Counted from the first letter of the stretch, positions 44,069-53,194 are shown. The stretch: 64,000 bases of DNA from an uncultured Alphaproteobacteria bacterium (GCA_910584385.1 CAJUAK010000001.1:124001-188000); one strand, 5' to 3'. Translations and numbers: made by a program. The notes: generated from the sequence alone by a model not told the origin.

Positions 44069-44486
44069 TTTGGATATTTTGGCACGCACCCTTTATGGCG
44101 AAGCGCGCGGAGAGGGAACAGAAGGGATGGAGGCCGTGGCAAATGTTATTATGAACAGGTATAGAAAGCCGAAATGGTATACAGGGTATATTGTCTTGAA
44201 TGGCAAAAAGGTTCCTGACATTGCAGAAACTTGCCGTAAAAAAAGCCAATTTTCCTGCTGGAATGAAAAGGATGTTAACCGGCAGAAAATATTAAGCGTG
44301 GCGGAAAACTGCCAAATATTTCAGGAATGCCTTCAGGTCGCAAGCCGGGCATTATCCGGCGAATTGATTGATTTCACAAATGGGGCGGATTTTTATCATA
44401 CAAGGCAGATTATGCCGGCTTGGGCTAAGGGGCATACGCCATGTTATGAATGCGGCAACCATCTTTTTTATAATGATGTTAAGTGA
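44055..44486 (+). CDS. Phage endolysin (SleB-like cell-wall hydrolase)
   Basis: 143 residues, no signal peptide. LARTLYGEARGEG places the catalytic Glu in the first helix, then AVANVIMNRY, and a C-terminal NGADFYHTRQIMPAWAKGH, all characteristic of the hydrolase_2 (SleB/CwlJ) lytic-transglycosylase-like family. Releases progeny by cleaving peptidoglycan after holin action. Start overlaps the upstream membrane gene. Confidence 0.88.
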   Translation: MQKNDLDILARTLYGEARGEGTEGMEAVANVIMNRYRKPKWYTGYIVLNGKKVPDIAETCRKKSQFSCWNEKDVNRQKILSVAENCQIFQECLQVASRALSGELIDFTNGADFYHTRQIMPAWAKGHTPCYECGNHLFYNDVK

Positions 44487-44492
44487 GGGATA

Positions 44493-44639
44493 ATGAAAAA
44501 GACTAATCGTTACGATGTGCATAAAGCGGTGGTGGAAAAACTTTCGCGCCGCCAGATTTTTTATTTAAGCCTGCTGTTTTTTGTCTTGTTGTTTTTGGCG
44601 CTTTTTAAATCGCCTTTTTTAATTGGGGAGCTGATGTGA
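44493..44639 (+). CDS. Small membrane protein in lysis cassette
   Basis: 48 residues from ATG 44493: a basic N-terminus (KAVVEKLSRRQI) and one hydrophobic segment at about 24-40 (YLSLLFFVLLFLALF). It ends ATG-TGA, and its last bases overlap the GTG start of the next gene. A second holin or antiholin candidate; equally it may be an accessory spanin partner. Confidence 0.55.
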   Translation: MKKTNRYDVHKAVVEKLSRRQIFYLSLLFFVLLFLALFKSPFLIGELM

Positions 44640-44842
44640 TAAGATTCATTATCTTTAGTTTTTCCTTGGCGGCTTTGTGTTTTTCCGGCTATTGGCTGGG
44701 TAAGCGCGAGGCAGAAACCGAGGCGATGGAAAGGCAGGTTCAGGAGGTGAAATATGAATCTCAAAAGAAGGCAAAAATTTGGGTTCGCCCTAATGACAGC
44801 CGCGATTTGCTTCTTGAGCGCATGCGCAAAGGAATCTTGTAG
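44636..44842 (+). CDS. Inner-membrane spanin (Rz-like)
   Basis: 68 residues starting at GTG 44636. N-terminal membrane anchor (IIFSFSLAALCFSGYWLG) followed by a charged, coiled-coil-like stretch (KREAETEAMERQVQEVKY). Unusually short for Rz. Its 3' part contains the start of the lipoprotein gene at 44754 in another frame, the diagnostic nested or overlapping Rz/Rz1 arrangement. Disrupts the outer membrane together with its partner at the end of lysis. Confidence 0.7.
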   Translation: MIRFIIFSFSLAALCFSGYWLGKREAETEAMERQVQEVKYESQKKAKIWVRPNDSRDLLLERMRKGIL

Positions 44843-44969
44843 CTGCCTTATGCCGCTTTATCCGGTGGCCGGGGCTCCGGTTGCCGCAGAACTGGAAAAA
44901 GCGGGCGAGCTTCCGGCGACTTGGGAATGGATTGGGCGGATTGATAAATTGCGCCGGGAATTGGAATAA
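44754..44969 (+). CDS. Outer-membrane spanin lipoprotein (Rz1-like)
   Basis: 71 residues with AGGAGG and a good spacing. A basic N-terminus (NLKRRQK), hydrophobic core (FGFALMTAAICF) and the lipobox LSAC give a lipid-anchored protein of about 48 residues after processing. Pro-containing (CLMPLYPVAGAP). Overlaps the Rz-like gene by 89 bases out of frame. Confidence 0.72.
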   Translation: MNLKRRQKFGFALMTAAICFLSACAKESCSCLMPLYPVAGAPVAAELEKAGELPATWEWIGRIDKLRRELE

Positions 44970-45044
44970 TTTTTTTCCCTTTTAGCGGTTTATTAGTTTT
45001 TGATGACTATATGTTTATATTATAACCTGTTTTAGGAGAAAGCC

Positions 45045-45944
45045 ATGAAAAAATTGAACCGCATTTTAGCTTTTGACGTGGGCGGAACTAAAATTGCCCA
45101 TGCGATTGTCAGCCGGGAAGGCAAGATTATTACGCCGGTGGAAAAAGCCATGACGCCGCCCACCGCAGCCGCGACGGAAGCTTTGTTCCGTCAGGTTATT
45201 GCCCAATATGAAAGGGAAATTGATGCCGTTGCTTTTTCTACGGCCGGGGCGGTAGATAATCAGAATAAAAAAATTATCGGCGGCGGCGGAAATATGCCGA
45301 TTGGCTATATGGATATCGATTTTCCCGCCCTTTCGGATAAGCCCGTATTTTTGGAAAACGATGCAAACTGTGCCGTTTGGGCCGAATATAAGGTGGGAAA
45401 TGCCAAAGGTTTTGAAAATATTGTCATGCTGACGCTCGGGACAGGCGTTGGTTTGGGCATTATTGTTGACGGGGTTTTGCTGAAAGGCAAATCCGGTGCC
45501 GCCGGAGAAACCCATTTCAGGGTAAGGCACGGCAACCATCGCCGCTGCGCCTGCGGAAATTATGACTGCATGGAAATATACACTTCCGGTAAAGCTTTAA
45601 ATATTGAAGCCAAGGAGGTTTACCAGGATGATAAAGTAACCAGCTACGATGTTATTGAAGGCATGAAAAAGGGCGATAAGCGCGCCGTCCATACTTTTGA
45701 AAACTGGCAGAATTATGTTGCGGATGCAGCGGTAACTTTTGCGGATATTTTTGATCCCGATATTATCCTGCTCGGTGGTTCTATGGCGCAATTTATCGAT
45801 TATGGCAAAGTGGAAAAGGAAGCAAATCAGAAGATTGTGGTTTCGCCTTTCATTTTGCGGCAGGCACGGTTTGAAAACAATGCCGGAATTATCGGGGCGG
45901 CACTGCGCTGCGTATGGGCTGCGGAAGGGCGCCAGCGTTCGTAA
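45045..45944 (+). CDS. ROK-family sugar kinase
   Basis: 299 residues. N-terminal phosphate-binding LAFDVGGTKIAHAIV, a second motif LENDANCAVWAEY, TLGTGVGLGIIVDGVLL and the zinc-binding cluster HGNHRRCACGNYDCMEIY. These identify the ROK group (glucokinase, N-acetylhexosamine kinases); the exact sugar cannot be told. A TATATTATAA -10-like sequence lies upstream. It follows the spanin gene but carries no phage character and is probably a host gene at the phage boundary. Confidence 0.88.
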   Translation: MKKLNRILAFDVGGTKIAHAIVSREGKIITPVEKAMTPPTAAATEALFRQVIAQYEREIDAVAFSTAGAVDNQNKKIIGGGGNMPIGYMDIDFPALSDKPVFLENDANCAVWAEYKVGNAKGFENIVMLTLGTGVGLGIIVDGVLLKGKSGAAGETHFRVRHGNHRRCACGNYDCMEIYTSGKALNIEAKEVYQDDKVTSYDVIEGMKKGDKRAVHTFENWQNYVADAAVTFADIFDPDIILLGGSMAQFIDYGKVEKEANQKIVVSPFILRQARFENNAGIIGAALRCVWAAEGRQRS

Positions 45945-46790
45945 TCAGAGGTCGAAAATATTGGTATAAGAGAAACCCAGCCCAAGCACAAAGTCAGAAG
46001 TGCTTCGGGCTGTTTCTCTGTCCTTTGCCTGAAAATAAGAAACATAAGGCTCTAATTGCCAGGTTTCGCTTATTTTAATATACAGCCTTCCAAGAACGCT
46101 TAGTTCATAGGTCAGGTCTGTACCTTGATAATGGGAATAGGACATGTAGTCCCGGTAGTAAGATTCAAGTTCGAATCTGGTATTGTCCAGGAGTTGGTAT
46201 TTAAAGGTAGCGCCAAGCTCATAAGCCGTCTTTGTGTTGGTTTCAGGATAAGTAAAATCAAATTCTTCAACACCGACGGCGTAAATATCGGTCAGATATT
46301 TTCCGTTATAGAGTTTAAAGCCTTGTTTGGCACGCAGGGTTTTATTTCTTCTGGCATCAGCCGAATCGGTAAATTCGGTTTGATAGCCCAGTGTGAAAAA
46401 AGGTCCGATATGTGCCGGGCCATATTGCCACATTTTACGGATGTATTCGCTGTTGAATAGGAATAAGTCTGCTGTTTCATGGGATTTTTTCCGGCCTTCG
46501 TAATTGCGTACTTTCGTTTCGCCATATTCCATATACAGGTTGTTGTTCCAGCTGTTTAAGGCGTCTTCGTATTCAAGCCCAAAGTCAAAAACGCCCTTAA
46601 GCGCTCCCTGCGTATTGCTGTTTGTTTCAAAGTAGGGCGAATTTTCATAGGGTTCCGGATTGCTGACTTTTACGGTGGAAAGTGCAACGCCGACTCTTTT
46701 AAAATTTGCTTGGAAGCGTGGCTTGTTTTCTTCAGCTGCGGCGCTGAATGGAAGAAAAATCATAAAATAGATAAGTAAAAGGCGTTTCAT
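45945..46790 (-). CDS. Outer-membrane beta-barrel protein
   Basis: 281 residues: signal peptide (about 1-18), then alternating beta-strand pattern rich in Tyr, Phe and Asp (LGYQTEFTD, YLTDIYAVGVEEFDFTY, ELESYYRDYM), ending FSYTNIFDL. This fits a small (roughly 12-14-stranded) outer-membrane barrel. No family is recognisable; a porin or OmpW-type role is only a guess. Converges on the ROK gene with no gap. Confidence 0.65.
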   Translation of the reverse strand: MKRLLLIYFMIFLPFSAAAEENKPRFQANFKRVGVALSTVKVSNPEPYENSPYFETNSNTQGALKGVFDFGLEYEDALNSWNNNLYMEYGETKVRNYEGRKKSHETADLFLFNSEYIRKMWQYGPAHIGPFFTLGYQTEFTDSADARRNKTLRAKQGFKLYNGKYLTDIYAVGVEEFDFTYPETNTKTAYELGATFKYQLLDNTRFELESYYRDYMSYSHYQGTDLTYELSVLGRLYIKISETWQLEPYVSYFQAKDRETARSTSDFVLGLGFSYTNIFDL

Positions 46791-46880
46791 TTTCTTTCCT
46801 TTGCCGTTTGATATTCTTATAAGTAATCCCTTATTTTCAATATTGAAGGTGGAAAAAGTGTTTTTCTTGTTAAAAACCTA

Positions 46881-46909
46881 TTGACAAGAAGATGCATATT
46901 GATTATTAA
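46881..46909 (+). promoter_or_regulatory. Sigma70-type promoter of tRNA-Met
   Basis: TTGACA (46881-46886), 17-base spacer, TATTAA (46904-46909), 13 bases before the tRNA. Confidence 0.65.
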
Positions 46910-46922
46910 AGACTTGTCTTAT

Positions 46923-46998
46923 GGCGGGATAGCTCAGTCGGTAGAGCAGAGGAATCATAATCCTTGTGTCGTGGGTTCGAATCCCTCTCTCGCTACCA
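46923..46998 (+). tRNA. tRNA-Met (CAT)
   Basis: 76-base cloverleaf: acceptor GGCGGGA/TCTCGCT, anticodon loop ATCATAA (CAT), T-loop TTCGAAT, encoded ACCA. The acceptor has a normal 1-72 wobble pair rather than the initiator mismatch, so the elongator is favoured; a lysidine-modified tRNA-Ile2 cannot be excluded by sequence alone. Confidence 0.95.
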
Positions 46999-47006
46999 TA
47001 AGAAAG

Positions 47007-47034
47007 CGCTCTGTATTTCACAGGGCGTTTTTTT
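47007..47034 (+). terminator. Terminator of tRNA-Met
   Basis: CGCTCTGT / loop ATTTC / ACAGGGCG (one G-U pair) followed by seven T. Confidence 0.85.
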
Positions 47035-47082
47035 GTTTGAAAATGCAACGGACAAAATTTATCCCCTTATCTTCAATATGTA

Positions 47083-47111
47083 TTGACACTTAATTGTTTG
47101 GGCACTATAGT
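47083..47111 (+). promoter_or_regulatory. Consensus sigma70 promoter of the glycan operon
   Basis: A perfect TTGACA (47083-47088) and TATAGT (47106-47111) with 17-base spacing, about 90 bases before the GT2 start. The leader 47112-47202 has no hairpin that I can see. Confidence 0.78.
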
Positions 47112-47202
47112 TTAATTCTATTAAAACTATTGCCGGAACCTTTCTTTTCATTTTCGCTTGTCAAGGCGCTTGATTGGTTCTGGCACCTTGTTTATAAAGC
47201 AT

Positions 47203-48144
47203 ATGGACAGAATGGATAATATTAAAATTTCAATTGTGCTTCCCACCTATAACGGAGAGCGTTTTTTAGCCGATGCTATTAATTCAGTGCTTTGCCAAAC
47301 CGAAAAATGTTGGGAATTGATAATCGTGAATGATTGTTCCACAGATTCGACATTGGCGATTGCCGAGCGCTATGCCAAAGCAGACAGCCGTATCAGGGTT
47401 TTCTCTAATGCGGAAAACAAGAAGCTTCCGGCTTCTTTGAATGTTGGCTTTAGAGAGGCGAAAGGGCAATATTTGACTTGGACGAGCGATGATAATTTAT
47501 ATAAACCCCATGCCCTGGCGACCATGCTGGATTATCTTGAGGCGCATCCTGAAACGGATATGGTTTCCATGAATCAGGATATTATAGACGAGGGCGGAAA
47601 AATCCTTTTTGACTATGATAAAACATTTAAATATCAAAGAAGCCAGGCGCATCTTTTGCATGGCTGTAATGTGGGGGCGGCTTTTATGTATCGCAGGAGC
47701 GTCCTTGAAACTGTCGGCGAATATGACGAGAATGTTTTCTGTGCGGAAGATTATGATTATTGGTGCCGGATAGCGCTGGCGGGAAAAATTGATTATACGG
47801 AAGACAATGTATATCAATATCGGAAAAATTCCCAATCTTTGACTGCATTAAAAAAATCCCAGATAGAGGAAAAAACAAATCTTATCAAGCTCAAATATGC
47901 CAATCTGTTTTTTGACCGGTTTAAATATACACAAAGGGATAAGGCTTTGTTTTGGTTTAACATGCCCCATTATGAGCGCCCGGAACAATATAAGGGTTAT
48001 TATGCTTTATTTAAAGCCTATAAATGCCTGATGAATGTTGCTTTGTCGGTTTTGTTTTGGCACTCAAAGTGGCGGAGGTCTCTGCGGCGTTGTTGGTCTC
48101 TCAACTATAATTATTCATTTTCACAAAAAAGAGGGCGTTTATGA
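47203..48144 (+). CDS. Glycosyltransferase family 2
   Basis: About 313 residues from ATG 47203 (47212 is an alternative). GT-A fold: ISIVLPTYNGERFLADAINS, then LIIVNDCSTDSTLAI, the metal-binding TWTSDDN region and CAEDYDYWCRIALAG. It adds a sugar from a nucleotide donor to a surface glycan. The C-terminal tail is basic and amphipathic, suggesting membrane association. Overlaps the epimerase start by 4 bases. Confidence 0.88.
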   Translation: MDRMDNIKISIVLPTYNGERFLADAINSVLCQTEKCWELIIVNDCSTDSTLAIAERYAKADSRIRVFSNAENKKLPASLNVGFREAKGQYLTWTSDDNLYKPHALATMLDYLEAHPETDMVSMNQDIIDEGGKILFDYDKTFKYQRSQAHLLHGCNVGAAFMYRRSVLETVGEYDENVFCAEDYDYWCRIALAGKIDYTEDNVYQYRKNSQSLTALKKSQIEEKTNLIKLKYANLFFDRFKYTQRDKALFWFNMPHYERPEQYKGYYALFKAYKCLMNVALSVLFWHSKWRRSLRRCWSLNYNYSFSQKRGRL

Positions 48145-49265
48145 AAAACATATTAGTCATTTTAGGGACAAGACCGGAGGCGATTAAGCTGGCTCCGGTA
48201 ATTTTGGAACTGCGAAAAAATCCTGAAATTAATGTTTGGGTCTGTAATACCGAACAGCAAAAAGAGCTGTCAAATCAAACGCTTAATTTTTTTGGTATTA
48301 AAGCGGATTATAATTTGAACGTTATGCGTCCCAACCAAACATTGTCGGGTGTTCAGGCGAGAATACTCGCGGCATTGTCTGAAATTTATGAAAAATGTGA
48401 AATAGATGCGACAATTGTGCAAGGCGATACGATGACGGTTTTTTGCGGCGCGTTGGTATCTTTTTATAACCATGTTCCCGTATTTCATGTAGAGGCCGGG
48501 TTGCGTTCCTATGATTTGCAAGAGCCTTTTCCGGAGGAGGCGATGCGCCAAATGGCAGCCCGGATTACGGATTTGCATTTTGCACCGACACAGAAGGCAA
48601 AAGATGCACTGCTGAGGGAAAATATTGCTGAAAACCGGGTATTTTTAACAGGAAATACCGTGATAGACGCGTTATCCTGCTTATCATTTCCCGTAATGGA
48701 AAATGCAGAAAATCTTTTGCGGGAAAAAGGGATAAGATTTGACGATAAATTGGTTTTGGTAACAGTCCACCGCCGGGAAAATCACGGAGAACGTTTGGAT
48801 AGCATCTTATCGGCAATAAGCAGCCTCTGCGATGAATTTAATAATCATCAGTTTGTTTTGCCGGTGCATCCTAATCCTAATGTTCATGATAAGGTTTTTC
48901 AAGCCTTGCAGGGCAAAAGAAACGTTATTTTGACTGAGCCTTTAGATTATCCTGAACTTGTGGCGATTATGAAAAACACGAAATTGGTCTTAACGGATTC
49001 TGGCGGCATTCAGGAAGAGGCGCCGACTTTTGGCAATCCTGTTTTGGTTATGCGCTACGAGACAGAACGTCCGGAAGGCATAGAAGCCGGATTTTCTAAA
49101 CTTGTTGGGGCAGATAAAGAGAAAATTTTAAACGAAGCGCGGGCAATCCTTAGCAAAAATAAAAATGATACCCATCTGGATGGAGCTAAAAATCCCTATG
49201 GGGACGGCAAAGCGGCAAAGAAAATTGCAGATGCAATTCAGTTGTGGTGGAGCGTTGATAAATGA
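48141..49265 (+). CDS. wecB: UDP-N-acetylglucosamine 2-epimerase
   Basis: Makes UDP-N-acetylmannosamine for capsule, O-antigen or enterobacterial-type glycans. 374 residues. Signatures: ILGTRPEAIKLAPVI at the N-terminus, HVEAGLRSYDLQEPFPEE, VTVHRRENHGERL, and LTDSGGIQEEAPTFGNPVLVMR. Non-hydrolysing type. Embedded between two glycosyltransferases with 4-base overlaps at both ends. Confidence 0.94.
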   Translation: MKNILVILGTRPEAIKLAPVILELRKNPEINVWVCNTEQQKELSNQTLNFFGIKADYNLNVMRPNQTLSGVQARILAALSEIYEKCEIDATIVQGDTMTVFCGALVSFYNHVPVFHVEAGLRSYDLQEPFPEEAMRQMAARITDLHFAPTQKAKDALLRENIAENRVFLTGNTVIDALSCLSFPVMENAENLLREKGIRFDDKLVLVTVHRRENHGERLDSILSAISSLCDEFNNHQFVLPVHPNPNVHDKVFQALQGKRNVILTEPLDYPELVAIMKNTKLVLTDSGGIQEEAPTFGNPVLVMRYETERPEGIEAGFSKLVGADKEKILNEARAILSKNKNDTHLDGAKNPYGDGKAAKKIADAIQLWWSVDK

Positions 49266-51466
49266 AATTCCGAGAATTTAAATATAAAATTCTTTCATAT
49301 CTTTTGTGGGGAAGCAAAAAGCAATACTATAAATGCAAATGGAAAGCAGTAAAATTAGAACGCAAGCAGAAAAAGAGGGGCGGACTTAGCCAAGATAAGA
49401 TTACGATATTAGTCAATAAGCTAAGAGCAAAGACAAAGGAGACCGGCAAGCCAGTTGTGGTTTATTTTTCTTACTTCGATTATTATTCTCCGCTGCAGCA
49501 GCGCCCGAATCATATGTTTAACTTATTGGCAGATAAAGGTTATCCTTGTTTGTTCTGCTCTACAAAATATTCTGAGCCGAGAGAAAATTTATTTGTTATT
49601 CCCAGTATATCTTTGAAGGATGTTTTAGCATGCGACTTCCCCAGGGTTTTTGATATTCCTTACGGATTTCCGTATCGTGATATTGATGATGTTTTTCATT
49701 ATTTGGATAACAATACTTTAGTATTGTATGAACTAATAGATGATTTTGATTTGTTGGGAGATGAAAGTATTGTTCGACAAGCTAAAGAACTTTTTTCAAA
49801 ACTGGTACGGCGTGAAAATACTTTTGTATTCACATCGGCAGATAAATTGTACCAGATTGCATTGAGTTTAGGTGCTGTTCCTGAAAAGACAATAATGAGC
49901 AAAAATGCTGTTAATATTCATGACTTTCAGAAAAAAGATATTAAAACGCCTGAAGTTATGCAAAAAGTTTTACAAAAGGGGAAGCCTGTTATCGGCTATT
50001 ATGGTGCCTTGACAGCGACTTGGTTTGACTTTGATTTGTTGCTTGGCGCTGTTGAAAAAAATCCAGATATGGAATTTGTATTAATGGGATGGAAATATCC
50101 AGACAAAAATACTAAAAAGACAAATGAATATTTTTCTAAATTAGAAAATTTTGATAATTTTACGTATATTCCACCGGTGCCTTATGCAGATATTCCCTAT
50201 TATGCACGTTGTTGGTCTGTGGCAATTATTCCTTTTCAAATTAATGATATAACTTTGGGAACAAGCCCTGTTAAATTATTTGAATATATGGCAATGGGGT
50301 TGCCGATTGTAACGACGCCGATGCCGGAATGCAAACTTTATAAATCTGTATATATTGCAGAAGATATTGCACAATTTAGTCAAAAATTAAAAGAAGCCGT
50401 TGCTGCCAAAGATGATGAAAAATATCAAAAAATTTTACAAAAAGAGGCTTTTGAAAATACTTGGGAAATGCGTGTCAATGATATGATTAACATAATAGAA
50501 GAGCACTCGAGCAGAGAAAATTTCCGAAGAAAAAATAAAGTTCTGATTGTGTCGGCTAATTTTTCCGGAGGCGGTTTGGAAAAACGTATTAATAATATTG
50601 TTAACCGTTTTCATAATGATTATGCGTTTACACTGATTACCAAAACGCCGCCGCAAGACATGAGGGTTTGCCCTTCAAAATTTATTGAACATGTTTATAA
50701 GTGGGAAGAGCATGAAAAGGCTCTTGCCGGCGTTGACATAATTGATGTTCATCCGTTTGGTGTTGAAAATTTAATTAACGAGTGGCATGTTTTGCCAGAA
50801 GTTAAAAAGATTTATACTTTACATGGTGAGGCTTCTTTGGATGAAAAACTTGGCTTCTTAGAGGCATATGACCGCATATATAGTGTGTCAAAGTTCTTAA
50901 TTCCATTGTTGGAAAAGGGTTACCCGCAATTAAGAGGCAAAATTTTGTTATCAAAAAATCGTGATATTATAAAAGATTATAATAATGATAACAATATTTT
51001 ATTTTCAATTACAAATACGAACGTGCAGCAATATATACAGAAAATTATCAATCATATCCCGCCGAAATATACAATCCATATGATTGGGATGTTTCCGGAA
51101 GGTTCATTTGTTAGGCCAACAGGAAAGATAATCTTTCATGGATTTGTAAATATAGATGCTTTGTTTGAAAAATATCATTTTAATATGGCTTTTGCGCGTG
51201 GAGGTTTTGCTTCAATGGATATTATAGCGCGCAATATTCCATGCTTTTGTATTTCAAGCAATATGCATGGATTGTATTTTGAACTTTTATCTAGGAAAAA
51301 CTTTTTAGAATTGTCTGATTGCAATTTTGTAACCAGGAAGAAGTTTAAATCGAAAAATATATCTGCAGGCATAAAATTAATTGAAAAAGTGCCGGAAGAC
51401 TATCAGTGCCATGATTTGCTAGAGCAATATAACAATATCGAGCTTATGTCAGATATTTATTTTTAA
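49262..51466 (+). CDS. Tandem GT-B glycosyltransferase fusion
   Basis: 734 residues. The N-terminal half (about 60-415) is a GT-B enzyme: QQRPNHMFNLLADKGY, GYYGALTATWFDFDLL, and TSPVKLFEYMAMGLPIVTTPMPE. The C-terminal half (from about 425, RKNKVLIVSANFSGGGLEKR) is a second GT-B-like domain ending near ELMSDIYF, with ARGGFASMDIIARNIPCF as its acceptor-side motif. Two glycosyl transfers in one chain would make a repeat disaccharide. The gene is more AT-rich than the two before it, suggesting separate acquisition. Terminator follows. Confidence 0.8.
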   Translation: MKFREFKYKILSYLLWGSKKQYYKCKWKAVKLERKQKKRGGLSQDKITILVNKLRAKTKETGKPVVVYFSYFDYYSPLQQRPNHMFNLLADKGYPCLFCSTKYSEPRENLFVIPSISLKDVLACDFPRVFDIPYGFPYRDIDDVFHYLDNNTLVLYELIDDFDLLGDESIVRQAKELFSKLVRRENTFVFTSADKLYQIALSLGAVPEKTIMSKNAVNIHDFQKKDIKTPEVMQKVLQKGKPVIGYYGALTATWFDFDLLLGAVEKNPDMEFVLMGWKYPDKNTKKTNEYFSKLENFDNFTYIPPVPYADIPYYARCWSVAIIPFQINDITLGTSPVKLFEYMAMGLPIVTTPMPECKLYKSVYIAEDIAQFSQKLKEAVAAKDDEKYQKILQKEAFENTWEMRVNDMINIIEEHSSRENFRRKNKVLIVSANFSGGGLEKRINNIVNRFHNDYAFTLITKTPPQDMRVCPSKFIEHVYKWEEHEKALAGVDIIDVHPFGVENLINEWHVLPEVKKIYTLHGEASLDEKLGFLEAYDRIYSVSKFLIPLLEKGYPQLRGKILLSKNRDIIKDYNNDNNILFSITNTNVQQYIQKIINHIPPKYTIHMIGMFPEGSFVRPTGKIIFHGFVNIDALFEKYHFNMAFARGGFASMDIIARNIPCFCISSNMHGLYFELLSRKNFLELSDCNFVTRKKFKSKNISAGIKLIEKVPEDYQCHDLLEQYNNIELMSDIYF

Positions 51467-51479
51467 GCTTTGCTTTTTT

Positions 51480-51539
51480 CGCAGTGATTTTTATCACTGC
51501 GTTTTTTATGCCATCCGGATGGGCCGGGTGGCTTTTTTT
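51480..51539 (+). terminator. Two consecutive terminators
   Basis: CGCAGTGAT / TTTT / ATCACTGCG with T6 (51480-51507), then GCCATCCGG / ATGGG / CCGGGTGGC with T7 (51510-51539). They isolate the glycan operon from the tail-fibre gene. Confidence 0.88.
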
Positions 51540-51557
51540 ATTTTAAAGGAGAAAAAT

Positions 51558-53183
51558 ATGGCCAAAACAAGCCTGACAATCCCCTATAAATTTGCGGGGG
51601 AAACAAAAGCTGTTGCCAATGAGGTCAATGCCAATTTTGAAGCTGTTGAGATTTTTTCCAACGGCGTGAATGCGGAACTGGCTGATTTGCGGCAGGCATT
51701 GACTGAACTGCATCGGAAACCCACAAGGGAGATGTTTGATGTCTATTTTAACTTCAGCGGAATTGCTCCGGTTGGCGCTTATCCGCTTTGGACGGGGGAA
51801 ACAATTACCAATTGCCGGACAATCTATCCGGATTTTTGGAAAGAAGCTTTGCGTTTGAAGCGGAATAATGCCATCCGTACCGGGACATCCGAAGAATATG
51901 AGAAAGATATTGAAGAATATGGCGAAACCGGTATGTTTGTTATTGACGAGCTTAACGGGCATCTCCGCCTTCCGAAAATATTGCATTTTATTTCTTCAAT
52001 CAGCGAATTGGCTGAAAAGGGCAAAGCCTGCAAAGATGCACAACAGCGCGTCCACGGCAATTTCTGGACAATGAACTGGCAGGAAAATTATGCAAATTCT
52101 GCGGATGGGGATTTTCAAATCGCCGATCAATATGGTGCTTCTATCCGTACGGGCGATGGCGGAAGATGGCTGGGCAAGAAGGTTAGCCTGGATAGCAACC
52201 GGAGCTGCCGCAACGGCGCTTATGTTCAGCCGCGCCATGTCAAATTATGCCTTTATCTGCAGGTGGCAAATAATGTGGCGGATATTTCCATGATGGATAC
52301 AAATGTGATTGCCGAGCAGCTTGCCCAAGCCCTGGCTGAATTAGAGGCGCTTTATTCGCGCAGCTTAACAACGCTGGAAACGCGGGAAAATGAAATTAAT
52401 TCCAACTTGATTGCCACAACATCGACTTTTAATGAAAATGCCGAAGAAAAAATGGCGGAAATGTCTGAATTGTCCGATGCCCTGGAAGCACGTGCCGGAC
52501 AAATTGAGACTTTGGCACTGGAAGCAAAGGCGGCTTCTGATGAAGCGAGATTAAACGCAGGCGCTTCGGAAGAAGCTTCAAATGCGGCGCAAAGCAGTGC
52601 TGCTGTTGCTAAAAATTCAGAAAATGCCGCTTTTGAAAACGTTGGCAAAGCAGAAGTTTTTGCGGCAGCTGCGGAGGATCATAAAAACCAGGCGCAGCAA
52701 TATGCAGAAGATGCCGCGCGTTATGCGGATTTGAATAAAGGCGTATGCATTTATTCCGAAGAGATGTCCTACGCAAAAGGAGATTGGGTTAAAGGGGCTG
52801 TTGATGGCGGCGAATACTGGCTCTATGAATCTGTGATTTCTGATAACCTGGGCAATGCGTTGGATAATGAAGAGGCTTGGAAAAAGGTGGACAGGGGGCT
52901 GATGAGCATTTGCCCGTCTGGAAGAAATGAAATATTGAAGCTCGGTGCCAGCGGCAGCATTTATACGGCTCCCGGAGACGGATGGTTTTTTCTGGAACAA
53001 GGAACGGTCAGCGGCAACCGCTATGGGCGCCTGTTTAATGAACAGAAGTGTTATGCGGTTAACGGAATAACTATCGGCGGGCTGGTGAATTATGCGCTTA
53101 TGCTTCCGGTTGCAAAAGGCGAAAAGGTCATGGTTACTTACAATGCCGATGGCGGTGCGACTTTTGTTTTTCATTATATTTAG
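51558..53183 (+). CDS. Phage tail-fibre-like protein
   Basis: 541 residues from ATG 51558 (AAAGGAG upstream). N-terminal region begins AKTSLTIPYKFAGETKAVAN, followed by a small globular segment (GAYPLWTGETITN), a long Ala/Glu-rich coiled coil (about 280-400) and a C-terminal beta-rich part (YWLYESVISDNLGNAL, GDGWFFLEQGTVSGNRYG). This fits a trimeric receptor-binding fibre. It is separated from the phage core by about 6.5 kb of other genes. Placing it with this prophage is an inference from order and style. Confidence 0.75.
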   Translation: MAKTSLTIPYKFAGETKAVANEVNANFEAVEIFSNGVNAELADLRQALTELHRKPTREMFDVYFNFSGIAPVGAYPLWTGETITNCRTIYPDFWKEALRLKRNNAIRTGTSEEYEKDIEEYGETGMFVIDELNGHLRLPKILHFISSISELAEKGKACKDAQQRVHGNFWTMNWQENYANSADGDFQIADQYGASIRTGDGGRWLGKKVSLDSNRSCRNGAYVQPRHVKLCLYLQVANNVADISMMDTNVIAEQLAQALAELEALYSRSLTTLETRENEINSNLIATTSTFNENAEEKMAEMSELSDALEARAGQIETLALEAKAASDEARLNAGASEEASNAAQSSAAVAKNSENAAFENVGKAEVFAAAAEDHKNQAQQYAEDAARYADLNKGVCIYSEEMSYAKGDWVKGAVDGGEYWLYESVISDNLGNALDNEEAWKKVDRGLMSICPSGRNEILKLGASGSIYTAPGDGWFFLEQGTVSGNRYGRLFNEQKCYAVNGITIGGLVNYALMLPVAKGEKVMVTYNADGGATFVFHYI

Positions 53184-53194
53184 GAGGAAATTTT

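Noticed and set aside
45045..45944. Phage-encoded sugar kinase (moron)
   Set aside because: Sequence and base use are those of a host ROK kinase; only proximity suggests phage origin.
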